Positions 1 to 8,958 are shown, numbered from the stretch's first letter. The stretch is 64,000 nucleotides of DNA from Anabaena cylindrica PCC 7122 (GCF_000317695.1 NC_019771.1:5694001-5758000), one strand, 5' to 3'. The notes: a model not told the origin generated them from the sequence alone. A program made the numbers and translations.

Positions 1-10
1 ATCTTTAGAT

Positions 11-28
11 TACCTGACAAGTCAGGTA
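11..28. repeat. Short perfect palindrome downstream of psbT
   Basis: TACCTGAC and GTCAGGTA face each other across two bases, just past the psbT stop in the minus direction. It could be an mRNA 3'-end hairpin, but no T-run follows on the minus strand, so a terminator role is uncertain. A related palindrome is at 28240-28260. Confidence 0.4.
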
Positions 29-43
29 AATGGTAATAGGAAT

Positions 44-148
44 CTATTTTTCTTTTTTCTCAAACCGGGGTGGTTCGCGGAATGCGATCGCAAAAAAGAG
101 AACGCCTATTGCCAAAGTGAAAATCAAGATGTATGCAACACTTTCCAT
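44..148 (-). CDS. psbT: Photosystem II reaction centre protein PsbT
   Basis: PsbT is a single-pass thylakoid membrane subunit at the photosystem II dimer interface. The 34-residue product begins MESVAYILIFTLAIGV and ends with a charged tail containing FREPPRFEKKEK, which is the family pattern: one hydrophobic helix followed by a short basic and acidic C-terminus. It has the usual family length. It lies about 100 bases downstream of psbB on the same strand, the conserved psbB-psbT arrangement of cyanobacteria and chloroplasts, so cotranscription with CP47 is likely. Confidence 0.95.
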   Translation of the reverse strand: MESVAYILIFTLAIGVLFFAIAFREPPRFEKKEK

Positions 149-248
149 ATTACGAGTTCCTGTTTATCCAGTCGGTAATATTAGTGTACCAAGGACAGGG
201 ATTAGGTGTTGGTTAATATCCCCAATTCCAATCCCCATTCCCCAAAAG

Positions 249-1778
249 TTAGAGAGCTTCTTTCCGACGGGTTGATTTATCACCCAATTTCTGGAATAGA
301 CCCCACTCAACTTGCTCTTCTAGATCTGCTTCCACACCAGCGAACACGTCTCGGTAGATTGTCCGAGAACCATGCCAGAGGTGTCCAAAGAAGAATAGGA
401 GGGCAAATACAGCGTGACCAAAGGTAAACCAGCCTCTGGGAGATGTACGGAATACACCATCAGATTTTAAAGTTTCCCGGTCAAATTCAAAGATTTCTCC
501 ACCTTGAGCCTTACGGGCATACTTCTTCACATCAGCAGGATCTGTAAAGGTTTGACCATTCAGATTACCACCGTAGAAGCTAACAGTAACGCCTGTTTGC
601 TCAAAGCTATACTTAGACTCTGCCCGACGGAAGGGGATATCAGCGCGGATAACACCATCTGCGTCAGTCAAAATCACTGGGAAGGTTTCAAAGAAGTTAG
701 GTAGACGACGTACAGTCAACTCCCGACCTTCACCATCTTTAAATACAGCGTGTCCTTGCCAAGACTGAGCAATACCATCACCGTTAACCATTGCTCCTGT
801 ACGGAACAAACCACCTTTAGCGGGGCTATTGCCTACGTAATCGTAGAAAGCCAGTTTTTCGGGAATTTTTGCCCAAGCTTCAGCGAGGGTAGCACCTTGG
901 GCAACATCTGTTTGCACACGGCGCTCAATTTCTTCATGGAAGTAGCCTTGATCCCATTGGTAACGGGTAGGGCCAAAAAGTTCAATGGGGGTGGTGGCGT
1001 TACCGTACCACATTGTTCCAGCAACAATGAAAGCGGCAAAGAATACCGCTGCGATACTGCTAGAAAGCACGGTTTCGATGTTACCCATCCGTAGGGCTTT
1101 GTAGAGCCTTTCGGGTGGACGAACTGTAAGGTGGAATAAACCAGCAATAATACCGACAACACCAGCAGCTATGTGGTGAGCGACAACGCCACCAGGGTTA
1201 AACGGGTTAAACCCGGCTGGTCCCCATTCTGGTGCTACTGCTTGGATGCTACCAGTGACACCGTAGGCATCGGAAACCCACATTCCAGGGCCAAATAGTC
1301 CTGTGAGGTGGAATGCACCAAAACCGAAACAAAGTAAACCAGATAAAAACAGGTGGATGCCAAACATTTTTGGCAAGTCTAAAGCAGGTTCGCCTGTGCG
1401 AGGATCTCTAAATAATTCCAAATCCCAGTAAACCCAGTGCCAAACGGCAGCGAGGAATAACAAACCGGAAAGAACAATGTGAGCAGCTGCAACGCCTTCA
1501 AATGACCAGAAACCAGGATCGGTTGCTTGTCCACCAGTAACGCTCCAACCACCCCAAGATTCGGTGACACCTAGACGTGACATAAAGGGTAGTACGAACA
1601 TCCCTTGCCGCCACATGGGGTTGAGAACTGGATCACTGGGATTGTAAATAGCCAGTTCATACAATGCCATTGAACCAGCCCAGCCAGCAACTAGGGCTGT
1701 GTGCATTAAGTGTACAGAAATCAGCCGACCTGGATCGTTCAGAACAACTGTATGTACTCGGTACCAGGGTAGTCCCAT
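249..1778 (-). CDS. psbB: Photosystem II chlorophyll-binding antenna protein CP47
   Basis: CP47 is the inner-antenna chlorophyll a protein of photosystem II and passes excitation energy to the D1/D2 reaction centre in the thylakoid membrane. The 509-residue product starts MGLPWYRVHTVVLNDPGR and has the family length. Histidine-rich transmembrane helices (for example the segments with LMHTALVAGW, AAHIVLSGLL and FGHLWHG) carry the chlorophyll ligands. A large hydrophilic lumenal loop lies between the last two helices. psbT follows on the same strand. The 600 bases upstream hold no convincing gene and should contain the promoter. Confidence 0.98.
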   Translation of the reverse strand: MGLPWYRVHTVVLNDPGRLISVHLMHTALVAGWAGSMALYELAIYNPSDPVLNPMWRQGMFVLPFMSRLGVTESWGGWSVTGGQATDPGFWSFEGVAAAHIVLSGLLFLAAVWHWVYWDLELFRDPRTGEPALDLPKMFGIHLFLSGLLCFGFGAFHLTGLFGPGMWVSDAYGVTGSIQAVAPEWGPAGFNPFNPGGVVAHHIAAGVVGIIAGLFHLTVRPPERLYKALRMGNIETVLSSSIAAVFFAAFIVAGTMWYGNATTPIELFGPTRYQWDQGYFHEEIERRVQTDVAQGATLAEAWAKIPEKLAFYDYVGNSPAKGGLFRTGAMVNGDGIAQSWQGHAVFKDGEGRELTVRRLPNFFETFPVILTDADGVIRADIPFRRAESKYSFEQTGVTVSFYGGNLNGQTFTDPADVKKYARKAQGGEIFEFDRETLKSDGVFRTSPRGWFTFGHAVFALLFFFGHLWHGSRTIYRDVFAGVEADLEEQVEWGLFQKLGDKSTRRKEAL

Positions 1779-2381
1779 TGACTACAATCCTCCTAGATGA
1801 ATTAGTTTACAAAGCAATTTTCTTACTGAGGTTCTCAGAAACGACAGTCGTTTCTTGGAGAAATTTCTGAGTTTTTTGTTATTGCCAGTCTTGAGTCTTA
1901 CCACAGATTAGCCTGTGGTTTAGCAATGCTGATCCGCTGTTATAGGTAAATTTCCTTGGAGTTGCGAACTTTTGGGAAGTGGCTATTTGAGCGGCTATGC
2001 GATCGCCAAGCAAAAATGAGAATATTTTAAAAAGTGTAACTATTGATGGGACTCTTTGCAAGCGTCTCAATAAATGCAATTACCTAGTTTGTGGCTCAAA
2101 TATCGCTACCAATCCCCAAAATACTGCTGTTTATCTTCTGAATCCCTCTAGAGTGCTGAAGTTATTTTAAGCTCACAATGTACCGCATAAAACTAAATTG
2201 GGGTTTTTCCAGGCGATCGCTTGTTGAAGAATTACAGGTTTTATTTTAGACAAGATTTACACATAATAATTTGTGCAATCATCAAGGAATAGACGCAAAA
2301 GCCTGTAATTGTTTACAAAATTCAGTAGAGAACCCAAAAAAGTATGTATAATAAACAAGCATTAACTACGAGTTAGCTATT
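1779..2381. other. Intergenic region upstream of psbB and of a divergent nuclease gene
   Basis: About 600 bases with two HIP1 octamer-type sites and no supported coding region on either strand. It must carry the minus-strand psbB promoter at its left end and the promoter of the plus-strand gene at 2382. No clear -35/-10 pair was assigned. Confidence 0.5.
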
Positions 2382-3458
2382 GTGAGCAAGTTTAATGTCT
2401 TCATGAATGCCTACCAGCAACCAGAGAATAAATTGACTTACAATTTTCTCTGCTTAATTAAACATATGCCAAACAATAAAGAGTTTATCGAATTTCTAAC
2501 TGATGGAAAATTTAGTTTATTGCAACAGAAACCTGTTTGTGTAAAAGGTGTTTTTGTTGGTTATGAATCAAATCCTGATGGAAAATTTAGCTTTTCAACT
2601 CATGATGATCAAAATATAAATATTTACTTCGAGAATAAAACATTTAGGCTTGGTTTAACTAAAGAACAAATTTTAAGACACAACGAGAAATTTTGCCGAG
2701 ACAATAACTCTTTTTTATTAGTTGTTACTCCAAAAATAACAGACAAAAGTATTATAGAAGATTGTATTAAAGATGCAGGATCAAAATTCTTTTTTAAAAC
2801 ATGGAATGAAATAGCACAACAACTCCATAAAATTGAAGAATCTAATCCTAGTTTTGTTGTATCCCAATTTCTAGAATATGGAAAATTAAGTAAGGAATTT
2901 ATGAATATGCAACCAACTAATGATGATGTCAATATCTATATTTATTCACTGATAAACAAGATAGAAGAAAAGATAATAGGCTCTTTAAAAAATATACATA
3001 TTGATTCACTGTTTAAAAAATCTATTAATATTAAAAGGAGGAAGAATATTAATGATGACAATATAGATTGGGGTAGAGTAGGATATGAATATGATTTTAA
3101 GAATGCTTACAAAATGTGGTTTTTTTATGGCATATATTTTGATGATGATGACCACGGAATAAAATTCAAAAAAAAATCTGAATCAGAAATTGCTTTCTTC
3201 TTTGATATTGACCCAGAAAAGAGAGATGAACTTAAAGAAAATTCTAGTTTAAAAAGTATATTTGATGGTTTTAAAAAGCAAGGAATTGAAGAAAACTTAT
3301 TTAATGACATGACATCAAATAAATGGCGGTTATTGGCGTATAGAATACCTATTTCTGAGTTTGGTGAATTTAGTACATCGAATCTAACAGATAATTTAGA
3401 GAAAATATTAAACATTGTTTTTTCAGAAGAATTTGTAAAAATTATCACCAAAAGTTAG
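2382..3458 (+). CDS. PD-(D/E)XK nuclease-like protein, stand-alone
   Basis: A 358-residue soluble protein with an AT-rich gene. Near residues 75-96 it shows an acidic HDDQN stretch, a hydrophobic beta strand, ENK (Glu84-x-Lys86) and a following TKEQILRH helix. This order (Asp, then Glu-x-Lys, then a Gln-bearing helix) is typical of PD-(D/E)XK restriction-like nucleases. The N-terminus, with NAYQQPENKLTYNFL, resembles uncharacterised accessory nucleases of bacterial defence loci. The C-terminal half is charged and unassigned. The start is GTG at 2382; an ATG seven codons later at 2403 is also possible, and neither has a strong ribosome site. The nuclease call rests on motif reading alone. No methyltransferase or helicase partner lies next to it. 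Confidence 0.55.
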   Translation: MSKFNVFMNAYQQPENKLTYNFLCLIKHMPNNKEFIEFLTDGKFSLLQQKPVCVKGVFVGYESNPDGKFSFSTHDDQNINIYFENKTFRLGLTKEQILRHNEKFCRDNNSFLLVVTPKITDKSIIEDCIKDAGSKFFFKTWNEIAQQLHKIEESNPSFVVSQFLEYGKLSKEFMNMQPTNDDVNIYIYSLINKIEEKIIGSLKNIHIDSLFKKSINIKRRKNINDDNIDWGRVGYEYDFKNAYKMWFFYGIYFDDDDHGIKFKKKSESEIAFFFDIDPEKRDELKENSSLKSIFDGFKKQGIEENLFNDMTSNKWRLLAYRIPISEFGEFSTSNLTDNLEKILNIVFSEEFVKIITKS

Positions 3459-3551
3459 CCGCTTAGTTTTGATTGTCTATCATCATCTCTTTCTTGCCTT
3501 GATTTTAATCCTGAAATTTCTAGGCTAGAATTTAACTAATATTTAACAGTT

Positions 3552-3560
3552 AAAGGAGGA
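3552..3560 (+). promoter_or_regulatory. Strong ribosome binding site of the Phd/YoeB pair
   Basis: AAAGGAGGA sits four bases before the ATG at 3565. It fixes the antitoxin start and suggests high antitoxin translation relative to the coupled toxin. Confidence 0.7.
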
Positions 3561-3564
3561 TCAA

Positions 3565-3819
3565 ATGGATGCAATGACTACTCAGCAAGCAAGTAATGAC
3601 TTAGATGGTTTGATAGATCGGGTTATTGCAGATGTAGAACCAACAATTATTTGTAATAACAAAGGCAATAAGGCTATTTTAATTTCTCTAGACGAATTTT
3701 CATCATGGCAAGAAACATTGTATTTACTGTCAAATCCTGTTAATGCCAAGCATCTTCTTACCTCAATTCAATTAGCAAAAGCAGGTGAAGTTGTTGAGAG
3801 AGATTTAATTGAAGAATGA
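3565..3819 (+). CDS. Phd/YefM family antitoxin
   Basis: An 84-residue antitoxin expected to neutralise the downstream YoeB ribonuclease and to repress the operon as a toxin-antitoxin complex. The N-terminal half has the Phd/YefM pattern: an MTTQQASNDLDGLIDRV helix followed by a PTIICNNKGNKAILISLDEF strand and turn. The C-terminal part is the toxin-wrapping region. It overlaps the toxin start by four bases (ATGA), a standard translational-coupling arrangement. No operator palindrome was resolved upstream. Confidence 0.88.
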   Translation: MDAMTTQQASNDLDGLIDRVIADVEPTIICNNKGNKAILISLDEFSSWQETLYLLSNPVNAKHLLTSIQLAKAGEVVERDLIEE

Positions 3820-4076
3820 AACTCACATTTACAGAATCTGCATGGGAGGATTATTTGTGGTTTCAAGAGACTGATAAGAAACTCTTGAAAAGAATCAATA
3901 CTCTAATTAAAGAAATTCTGCGGAGTCCTGTTGAGGGCATTGGTAAACCAGAACAATTGAAAGCTAATTTATCAGGTTATTGGTCAAGGCGCATCAACAC
4001 CGAACACCGATTAGTATATGAAGTGTTAGAAGACAACATAATTATTGTAGCTTGTCGGTTTCATTATCAAGATTAG
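3816..4076 (+). CDS. yoeB: YoeB/Txe family mRNA interferase toxin
   Basis: YoeB toxins cleave mRNA in the ribosomal A site. The 86-residue product has the fold signature (N-terminal FTESAWEDYLWF, central KPEQLKANLSGYWSRRI, C-terminal CRFHYQD). It keeps Glu46, Arg65 and His83, the catalytic residues at the same numbers as the E. coli protein, so it appears intact and active. It is coupled to the Phd antitoxin by ATGA, and a Uma2 gene follows almost at once. Confidence 0.9.
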   Translation: MKLTFTESAWEDYLWFQETDKKLLKRINTLIKEILRSPVEGIGKPEQLKANLSGYWSRRINTEHRLVYEVLEDNIIIVACRFHYQD

Positions 4077-4100
4077 ATGTTAAGCATGGGAGAAAAAGCA

Positions 4101-4670
4101 ATGACATTAGCAATTACTAAAAAGATGTCCTTTGAGGAATTTCTCAACTTTGACGATGGTACGGATAGTTTATATGAATTGGAAAATGGAGAATTAATTC
4201 CCATGCCTTCAGAAAGTGATATAAATCAACGGATAGCAATGTTTTTGGTGGCTTATTTTTTAACCTATGGTATCCCATCTTCTCGATTGCGGATGAAGGC
4301 TGAGGTGGCTGTGAATAGCAGAAGGGTGGGTGTGCGTGTACCTGATCTGGTAGTATTTTCTGAAGAGTTAGCTGTTGCAATGGAGGGCGCTAGTCGATCG
4401 CTTGTGTATATGGATATGCCGCCACCGTTATTGGTGGTTGAGGTGGTAAGTCCTAATCAGGCTAATCGTGATTATCGCTACAAAAGATCCGAGTATGCAG
4501 CACGGGGTATTGCTGAATATTGGATTGTTGATCCCATTGCCGAAAAGGTGACGGTGTTGGAATGGGTGGAGGGTTTTTATGACGAGCAGGTATATAAAAA
4601 TGATAATGTGATTGTTTCCACCGTATTTCCTGATCTCAAGTTGACCGCTGCTCAAGTTTTACAAAAATGA
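4101..4670 (+). CDS. Uma2 family (DUF820) PD-(D/E)XK protein
   Basis: Uma2 proteins are restriction-endonuclease-fold proteins greatly expanded in cyanobacteria, with no settled cellular role. The product has the family order: MSFEEFLNFDDGTDSLYEL at the N-terminus, VPDLVVFSEE (first active-site Asp), PPLLVVEVVSPNQANRDY (Glu) and YKRSEYAARGIAEYWIVDP (Lys and the closing strand). The start at 4101 is preferred because GGGAG lies eight bases upstream; an in-frame ATG at 4077 directly abuts the YoeB stop. The close spacing suggests the gene is cotranscribed with the toxin-antitoxin pair. Confidence 0.85.
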   Translation: MTLAITKKMSFEEFLNFDDGTDSLYELENGELIPMPSESDINQRIAMFLVAYFLTYGIPSSRLRMKAEVAVNSRRVGVRVPDLVVFSEELAVAMEGASRSLVYMDMPPPLLVVEVVSPNQANRDYRYKRSEYAARGIAEYWIVDPIAEKVTVLEWVEGFYDEQVYKNDNVIVSTVFPDLKLTAAQVLQK

Positions 4671-4784
4671 GATGCTATTGTTGTAAAAACAATCTGATTA
4701 TATGTAATTAGCTAAATATATATCTTAGAATAATTGACTGCTGATAAAAAAAAATTAATGGTTATAACTTGGTTGTCTTGGGCT

Positions 4785-6416
4785 ATGAGACGGTGGGGTA
4801 GGATGGCAAAATTCCTATCTTTGTTCTCTCTATGTTTATTGTTGGCTGTAAGCTGTACCCCCAGTCAACAGACAAATACACCTAATTCTGGTGCTGTGAA
4901 TACTCCTGCTGGTGATGGCAGGATTACTGTAGGTACAACTCAGAAGCCGCGTACCCTTGATCCTGCCGATGGGTATGAATTGGCATCTTTGGGTTTAGTG
5001 TTTAATATGAGCGATCGCTTGTACACCTATGAACCAGGCAGCACGGAAATCAAACCCCAACTGGCCACAGCATTACCTAAAGTTAGTGCAGATGGTTTAA
5101 CTTACACCATCCCCATCCGTGAAGGAGTGGTTTTCCATGATGATACCCCCTTCAACGCCAAAGCAATGGAATTTAGTATCCAGCGCTTTATAGAAAATAA
5201 GGGTAAACCCTCCTTTTTATTAGCTGATACAATAGCCTCTGTAAAAGCCACAAGGGACTATGAGTTAACAATTAAGCTGAAAAAGCCTTTTGCGGCGTTT
5301 CCATCCTTGTTGGCGTTTTCTGGGGTATGTCCAGTTTCCCCCAAAGCTTATGAAATTGGTGCAGGTAAATTTAAACCCAATATCTTTATTAGTACTGGCC
5401 CTTACAAATTAGCCCAGTATGGAACTGATTCCCTGCGTTTTGATGTATTCGATAAATATTGGGGTGAAAAACCAGCCAATAACGGTATTAATGTCCAAAT
5501 TCAAACCAGTCCAGTCAATTTGTTTAATGCTTTTCGGACTGGTGCGGTAGATGTAGCTTACTTATCTTTACAACCAGACCAAATTCGCAGTTTAGAAGCA
5601 GGTGCGAAAAAAGGAGATTGGCAAGCTATAACAGCCCAAGGTAGTGTGGTTAGTTATATGGTGTTGAATCGGAATCAGAAGCCTTTAGATAAAATCGAGG
5701 TCAGAAGTGCGATCGCATCACTAATTAATCGTCCATTATTAAATGAGCGCGTTTTGTTTAGTCAAGCAGATCCGCTTTACAGCATGATTCCTACTACCTT
5801 CAACGTTTCCCAGCCATTATTTAAAGATAAATATGGTGATGGCAACTTTGAACAAGCTCAAAAATCATTAATTGCAGCAGGTTTTTCCAAAGAAAACCCG
5901 GCTAAAATCCAAATTTGGTATCCTTCCAGTTCACCCACTCGCAGTTTAGCAGCACAGACACTAAAATCTCTAGCTGATACCAAAATGGATGGCATATTGC
6001 AACTGGAAGTAAACACAGTAGAAGGTGCTACCTTCTTTAAAAAGATTTCCGAAGGTTTATATCCAGCAGCATTACTTGATTGGTATCCAGACTTTTTAGA
6101 TCCAGATAACTATGTACAACCATTTTTAGCCTGTGAAAAAGGCTCAGTTGCGAAAGGATGTGAAAATGGAGGCAGTCAAACTCAGGGTTCATTCTATTAC
6201 AGTGAAGCCATGAATAAGCTGATAGATCAGCAACGCAAAGAACAAAATCCTGAAGCCAGGAAAAAAATATTTGCAGATATTCAAAACCAAGTTTTAACTG
6301 ATGTTCCCTACGTACCTTTATGGCAAAACAAAGATTATGTATTTGCCCAAAAAGGTGTAAGTAACGTTAACCTTGACCCCACCCAAAACCTGATTTATAA
6401 AACGATTAAAAAGTAA
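4785..6416 (+). CDS. Oligopeptide/nickel-type ABC transporter substrate-binding lipoprotein
   Basis: A family 5 extracellular solute-binding protein that would capture peptides or similar solutes for an ABC importer. A basic N-terminus (MRRWGRMAKF) and hydrophobic segment lead to a lipobox ending LLLAVSC, so it should be a membrane-anchored lipoprotein. The body has family hallmarks such as TVGTTQKPRTLDPADGYE, the FHDDTPFNAKAMEFSIQR segment and TGPYKLAQY. The frame is open from a TTG at 4734 and has ATGs at 4758, 4785 and 4803; 4785 gives the best signal peptide. The permease gene follows after 220 bases occupied by a palindromic repeat. Confidence 0.88.
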   Translation: MRRWGRMAKFLSLFSLCLLLAVSCTPSQQTNTPNSGAVNTPAGDGRITVGTTQKPRTLDPADGYELASLGLVFNMSDRLYTYEPGSTEIKPQLATALPKVSADGLTYTIPIREGVVFHDDTPFNAKAMEFSIQRFIENKGKPSFLLADTIASVKATRDYELTIKLKKPFAAFPSLLAFSGVCPVSPKAYEIGAGKFKPNIFISTGPYKLAQYGTDSLRFDVFDKYWGEKPANNGINVQIQTSPVNLFNAFRTGAVDVAYLSLQPDQIRSLEAGAKKGDWQAITAQGSVVSYMVLNRNQKPLDKIEVRSAIASLINRPLLNERVLFSQADPLYSMIPTTFNVSQPLFKDKYGDGNFEQAQKSLIAAGFSKENPAKIQIWYPSSSPTRSLAAQTLKSLADTKMDGILQLEVNTVEGATFFKKISEGLYPAALLDWYPDFLDPDNYVQPFLACEKGSVAKGCENGGSQTQGSFYYSEAMNKLIDQQRKEQNPEARKKIFADIQNQVLTDVPYVPLWQNKDYVFAQKGVSNVNLDPTQNLIYKTIKK

Positions 6417-6488
6417 GTTTTAGTCATTGGTCATTAGTAACTAATCCTGACTCCTTCCTGCCTCCTGTAAAAGTTTCATTTCTCGTTT

Positions 6489-6597
6489 TCTCGTTCCCAG
6501 TCTCTGACTGGGAATGCTATCACAGAGGCTCTGCCTCTAATTTAATCGAAGGCAGAGCCTTCTAGAATTCATTCCCATACAGAGTATGGGAACGAGA
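6489..6597. repeat. MITE-like palindromic repeat between the ABC transporter genes
   Basis: The ends are inverted copies: TCTCGTTCCCA on the left and TGGGAACGAGA on the right. Each arm also folds on itself (CCCAGTCTCTGACTGGG on the left, CCCATACTCTGTATGGG on the right), and the centre pairs GAGGCTCTGCC with GGCAGAGCCT. The whole of about 109 bases can form one long hairpin. It is non-coding and looks like a dispersed intergenic element. Confidence 0.75.
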
Positions 6598-6637
6598 TAA
6601 TATATAATTCCTGAACTCCTGAACTCCTATTTAAAAT

Positions 6638-7663
6638 ATGTCTCGTTCTAAAGCCTTACAATATTACATAGTTTCTCGGTTGCTCTTTGCGCCACTACAA
6701 TTATTAACTATTATCACTCTTGTCTTTCTTTTACTCAGAGCCACACCAGGAGATCCAGCAGATGCAATTCTTGGTGGACGTGCGCCAGAAAGTGCTAAAG
6801 AAGAATTAAGAAAACAACTAGGTTTAGACTTACCTATATGGCTACAATATCTCAATTATTTAGGACATATCCTGCGTTTTGATTTAGGAACTTCCTTAAC
6901 AAGTCGAGGACAGCAAGTGTGGGAAATAATTGGGCAACATTTCCCTGCCACAGTGGAATTAGCAGTTTCAAGTATGGCTGTGGCGCTAATTGTTGGTGTT
7001 TTAGTGGGTACTTTTTCCGCTTCTCGTCCGGGGACATCTTTTGATGTTGGTGGGCGTTTATTTGGAATAATTACCTATGCCTTACCTATGTTTTGGGCAG
7101 GTATGTTGTTACAATTAATTTTCTCAGTTCAACTGGGTTGGTTTCCCAATTCTAACCGCTTTCCTCCAAATCTCCCTGCACCTTCATCTATCACAGGTTT
7201 ATATACAGTTGATAGTTTATTAACTGGTAATTTCAGTCAGTTATTCACTGCTTTACATCATTTGGCTTTACCAAGTCTTACCTTGGGAATTTTGCTGAGT
7301 GGAATTTTTGAGCGGATTGTCAGAGTTAATTTAAAACAAACCTTAAAAGCTGATTATGTAGAAGCAGCTAGGGCGCGGGGAATTTCTGAAAATAAGATTT
7401 TAGTCTCCCATGCTTTGAAAAACGCCTTAATTCCTGTAATTACGGTTTTGGGGTTAACATTTGCTTCCCTCTTAGGTGGGGCGATTTTAACGGAAGTCAC
7501 ATTTTCCTGGCCTGGGTTAGCAAATCGACTATATCAAGCTATTTCTGACCGCGATTATCCAACAGTGCAGGGGGTTTTAGTATTTTTTGGTGCGATCGTT
7601 GTGAGTGCAAGTATTTTAATTGATATTCTCAATGCTTATGTAGATCCAAGAATTAGATATTAA
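6638..7663 (+). CDS. DppB/OppB-type ABC transporter permease
   Basis: A 341-residue inner-membrane permease of the peptide/nickel uptake family. It has six predicted membrane segments, the periplasmic PGDPADAILGGRAPESAKEE region typical of DppB, and the EAARARGISENKILVSHALKNA loop, the EAA motif that contacts the ATPase. It ends with DILNAYVDPRIRY, a very common DppB C-terminus. It pairs with the binding protein upstream. No dppC or ATPase gene follows; the next genes are unrelated and on the other strand, so the remaining subunits must be encoded elsewhere. Confidence 0.92.
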   Translation: MSRSKALQYYIVSRLLFAPLQLLTIITLVFLLLRATPGDPADAILGGRAPESAKEELRKQLGLDLPIWLQYLNYLGHILRFDLGTSLTSRGQQVWEIIGQHFPATVELAVSSMAVALIVGVLVGTFSASRPGTSFDVGGRLFGIITYALPMFWAGMLLQLIFSVQLGWFPNSNRFPPNLPAPSSITGLYTVDSLLTGNFSQLFTALHHLALPSLTLGILLSGIFERIVRVNLKQTLKADYVEAARARGISENKILVSHALKNALIPVITVLGLTFASLLGGAILTEVTFSWPGLANRLYQAISDRDYPTVQGVLVFFGAIVVSASILIDILNAYVDPRIRY

Positions 7664-7721
7664 TGCAGTGAGGAAATATATATAGGATGTTTACCTTGTA
7701 GTAGATAGAACTATTTTTTTA

Positions 7722-8237
7722 TTAGTTTAATTTTTCACACTTGCAATTTGGGCTATTAGTCACTATGGCTTTACATCCTAAAGTTTTTAAAGCATTTAAA
7801 ATTTTCATAGTATCTTTCCTTTTGCAGCGCTTTGCTTCTCTATTTTTTGACATAATATTTTCACATAATTTGTAAGCAGAATTTATGTCAATGGAAGCAT
7901 TGAAATGTAGCTTTTGGGAATGTAAACAAGCTCCTTCTATCACTAATTCAAATTTTATACCAATTTCTTGTAATTCTTCTTCAGTTATCCAGATAAAATC
8001 AAAATTCTGATCATTTGGAGTTCTATTTGCACTTATAGCAACTATTGTTGCATACAAATCTTCATTTGAGTTGACTAGATAAAGACTATTAACACCATCA
8101 TCAAATATATTTACAGATGCTTTTCGAGCGCGTTCCTGTTCACTATTACAATCCTCTGGATTCCAATGTGTGAGCTTATTTATTTTTCTGATATATGCAG
8201 GAGTTTGTACACCAAAATCTTCAAGAGTTGGAATCAT
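7722..8237 (-). CDS. Hypothetical protein, third gene of the TIGR04255 operon
   Basis: A 171-residue soluble protein of no family I recognise. It starts MIPTLEDFGVQTPAYIRK and has a central region rich in acidic residues and a Lys/Cys-rich C-terminal third (MSKNREAKRCKRKD, then SPNCKCEKLN). The paired cysteines near the C-terminus could bind metal or form a disulphide, but this is only a possibility. It lies 19 bases downstream of the preceding gene on the same strand, so it is almost certainly cotranscribed. The gene is AT-rich compared with the surrounding housekeeping genes. Confidence 0.6.
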   Translation of the reverse strand: MIPTLEDFGVQTPAYIRKINKLTHWNPEDCNSEQERARKASVNIFDDGVNSLYLVNSNEDLYATIVAISANRTPNDQNFDFIWITEEELQEIGIKFELVIEGACLHSQKLHFNASIDINSAYKLCENIMSKNREAKRCKRKDTMKILNALKTLGCKAIVTNSPNCKCEKLN

Positions 8238-8256
8238 TGTTTAAAGTTCTCAACTC

Positions 8257-8958
8257 CTACATATCTTCTAAAGCTTCTTTGGCATATTCTTTTACATATT
8301 CATCGTGTTCAGAATCTGACAAAAAATATTCTAATTGACTTTTGATAGCTTGAATATCTATCTCATCTTCCATGATTAGCAAAGCATCTATAATTGCAGC
8401 TTTTACTGAGCGTCTGTTGCTATCTGGGATTAATTTAACGATTGCATTAAATCTTTTTTGAACAGGGATATTAGAGGTACAAGCAATACTAGTAATTAGA
8501 ATTTCCCATTTTTCTTCTAAAACTAATAAATCTTTATTGTCTAAGTCGGGTTTGTGTAGGTGATTGAGAGTAGAGATTATTACATTTCCACATTCAGCTA
8601 ACAGCATAACTGTAGCATCAAAACCTTCACGAATTTTTCTGGAAGTACCCAAATCTAATACTTCCAATACTGTGTCAGTAGAGGTGATATATTGTGCAAC
8701 ATTTTTAGCAAGTGCTTTTCTTTTATTTGGATGCTCTTGGAAATAATCTTTGATTAGAATTAAACCAATGAATTCACCAGCATAATAATTTCTTTCTCTA
8801 TCAATATTGGGCTGAGGATTATTCTTCTTAGCCTTGACATCTTTGTTAACCTGTATTTTGGAATAAAAAGATCCATTAATATCGTTTAAAAATTTATTTT
8901 CCTTGTAGAGTTTTTCCTCCTCGATTTGAGAAGCACTAGCATATTTTTTAGTATTCAT
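8257..8958 (-). CDS. Hypothetical protein with HEAT-like C-terminus, second gene of the TIGR04255 operon
   Basis: A protein of about 233 residues beginning MNTKKYASASQIEEEKLYKE. The N-terminal third is charged and probably flexible. From about residue 70 onward the sequence reads as consecutive amphipathic helices, and the last part (AIKSQLEYFLSDSEHDEYVK, then AKEALEDM) resembles a HEAT-type repeat, which would suit a protein-interaction scaffold. The ATG at 8958 is preferred, giving an 11-base overlap with the upstream gene and a GGGGGC stretch before it; an in-frame ATG at 8985 is the alternative. No catalytic motif was found. Confidence 0.6.
   Translation of the reverse strand: MNTKKYASASQIEEEKLYKENKFLNDINGSFYSKIQVNKDVKAKKNNPQPNIDRERNYYAGEFIGLILIKDYFQEHPNKRKALAKNVAQYITSTDTVLEVLDLGTSRKIREGFDATVMLLAECGNVIISTLNHLHKPDLDNKDLLVLEEKWEILITSIACTSNIPVQKRFNAIVKLIPDSNRRSVKAAIIDALLIMEDEIDIQAIKSQLEYFLSDSEHDEYVKEYAKEALEDM

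Noticed and set aside
4734..4784. TTG start extending the peptide-binding lipoprotein
   Set aside because: The extra residues precede a complete basic signal region and lipobox; a later ATG gives a normal lipoprotein signal.
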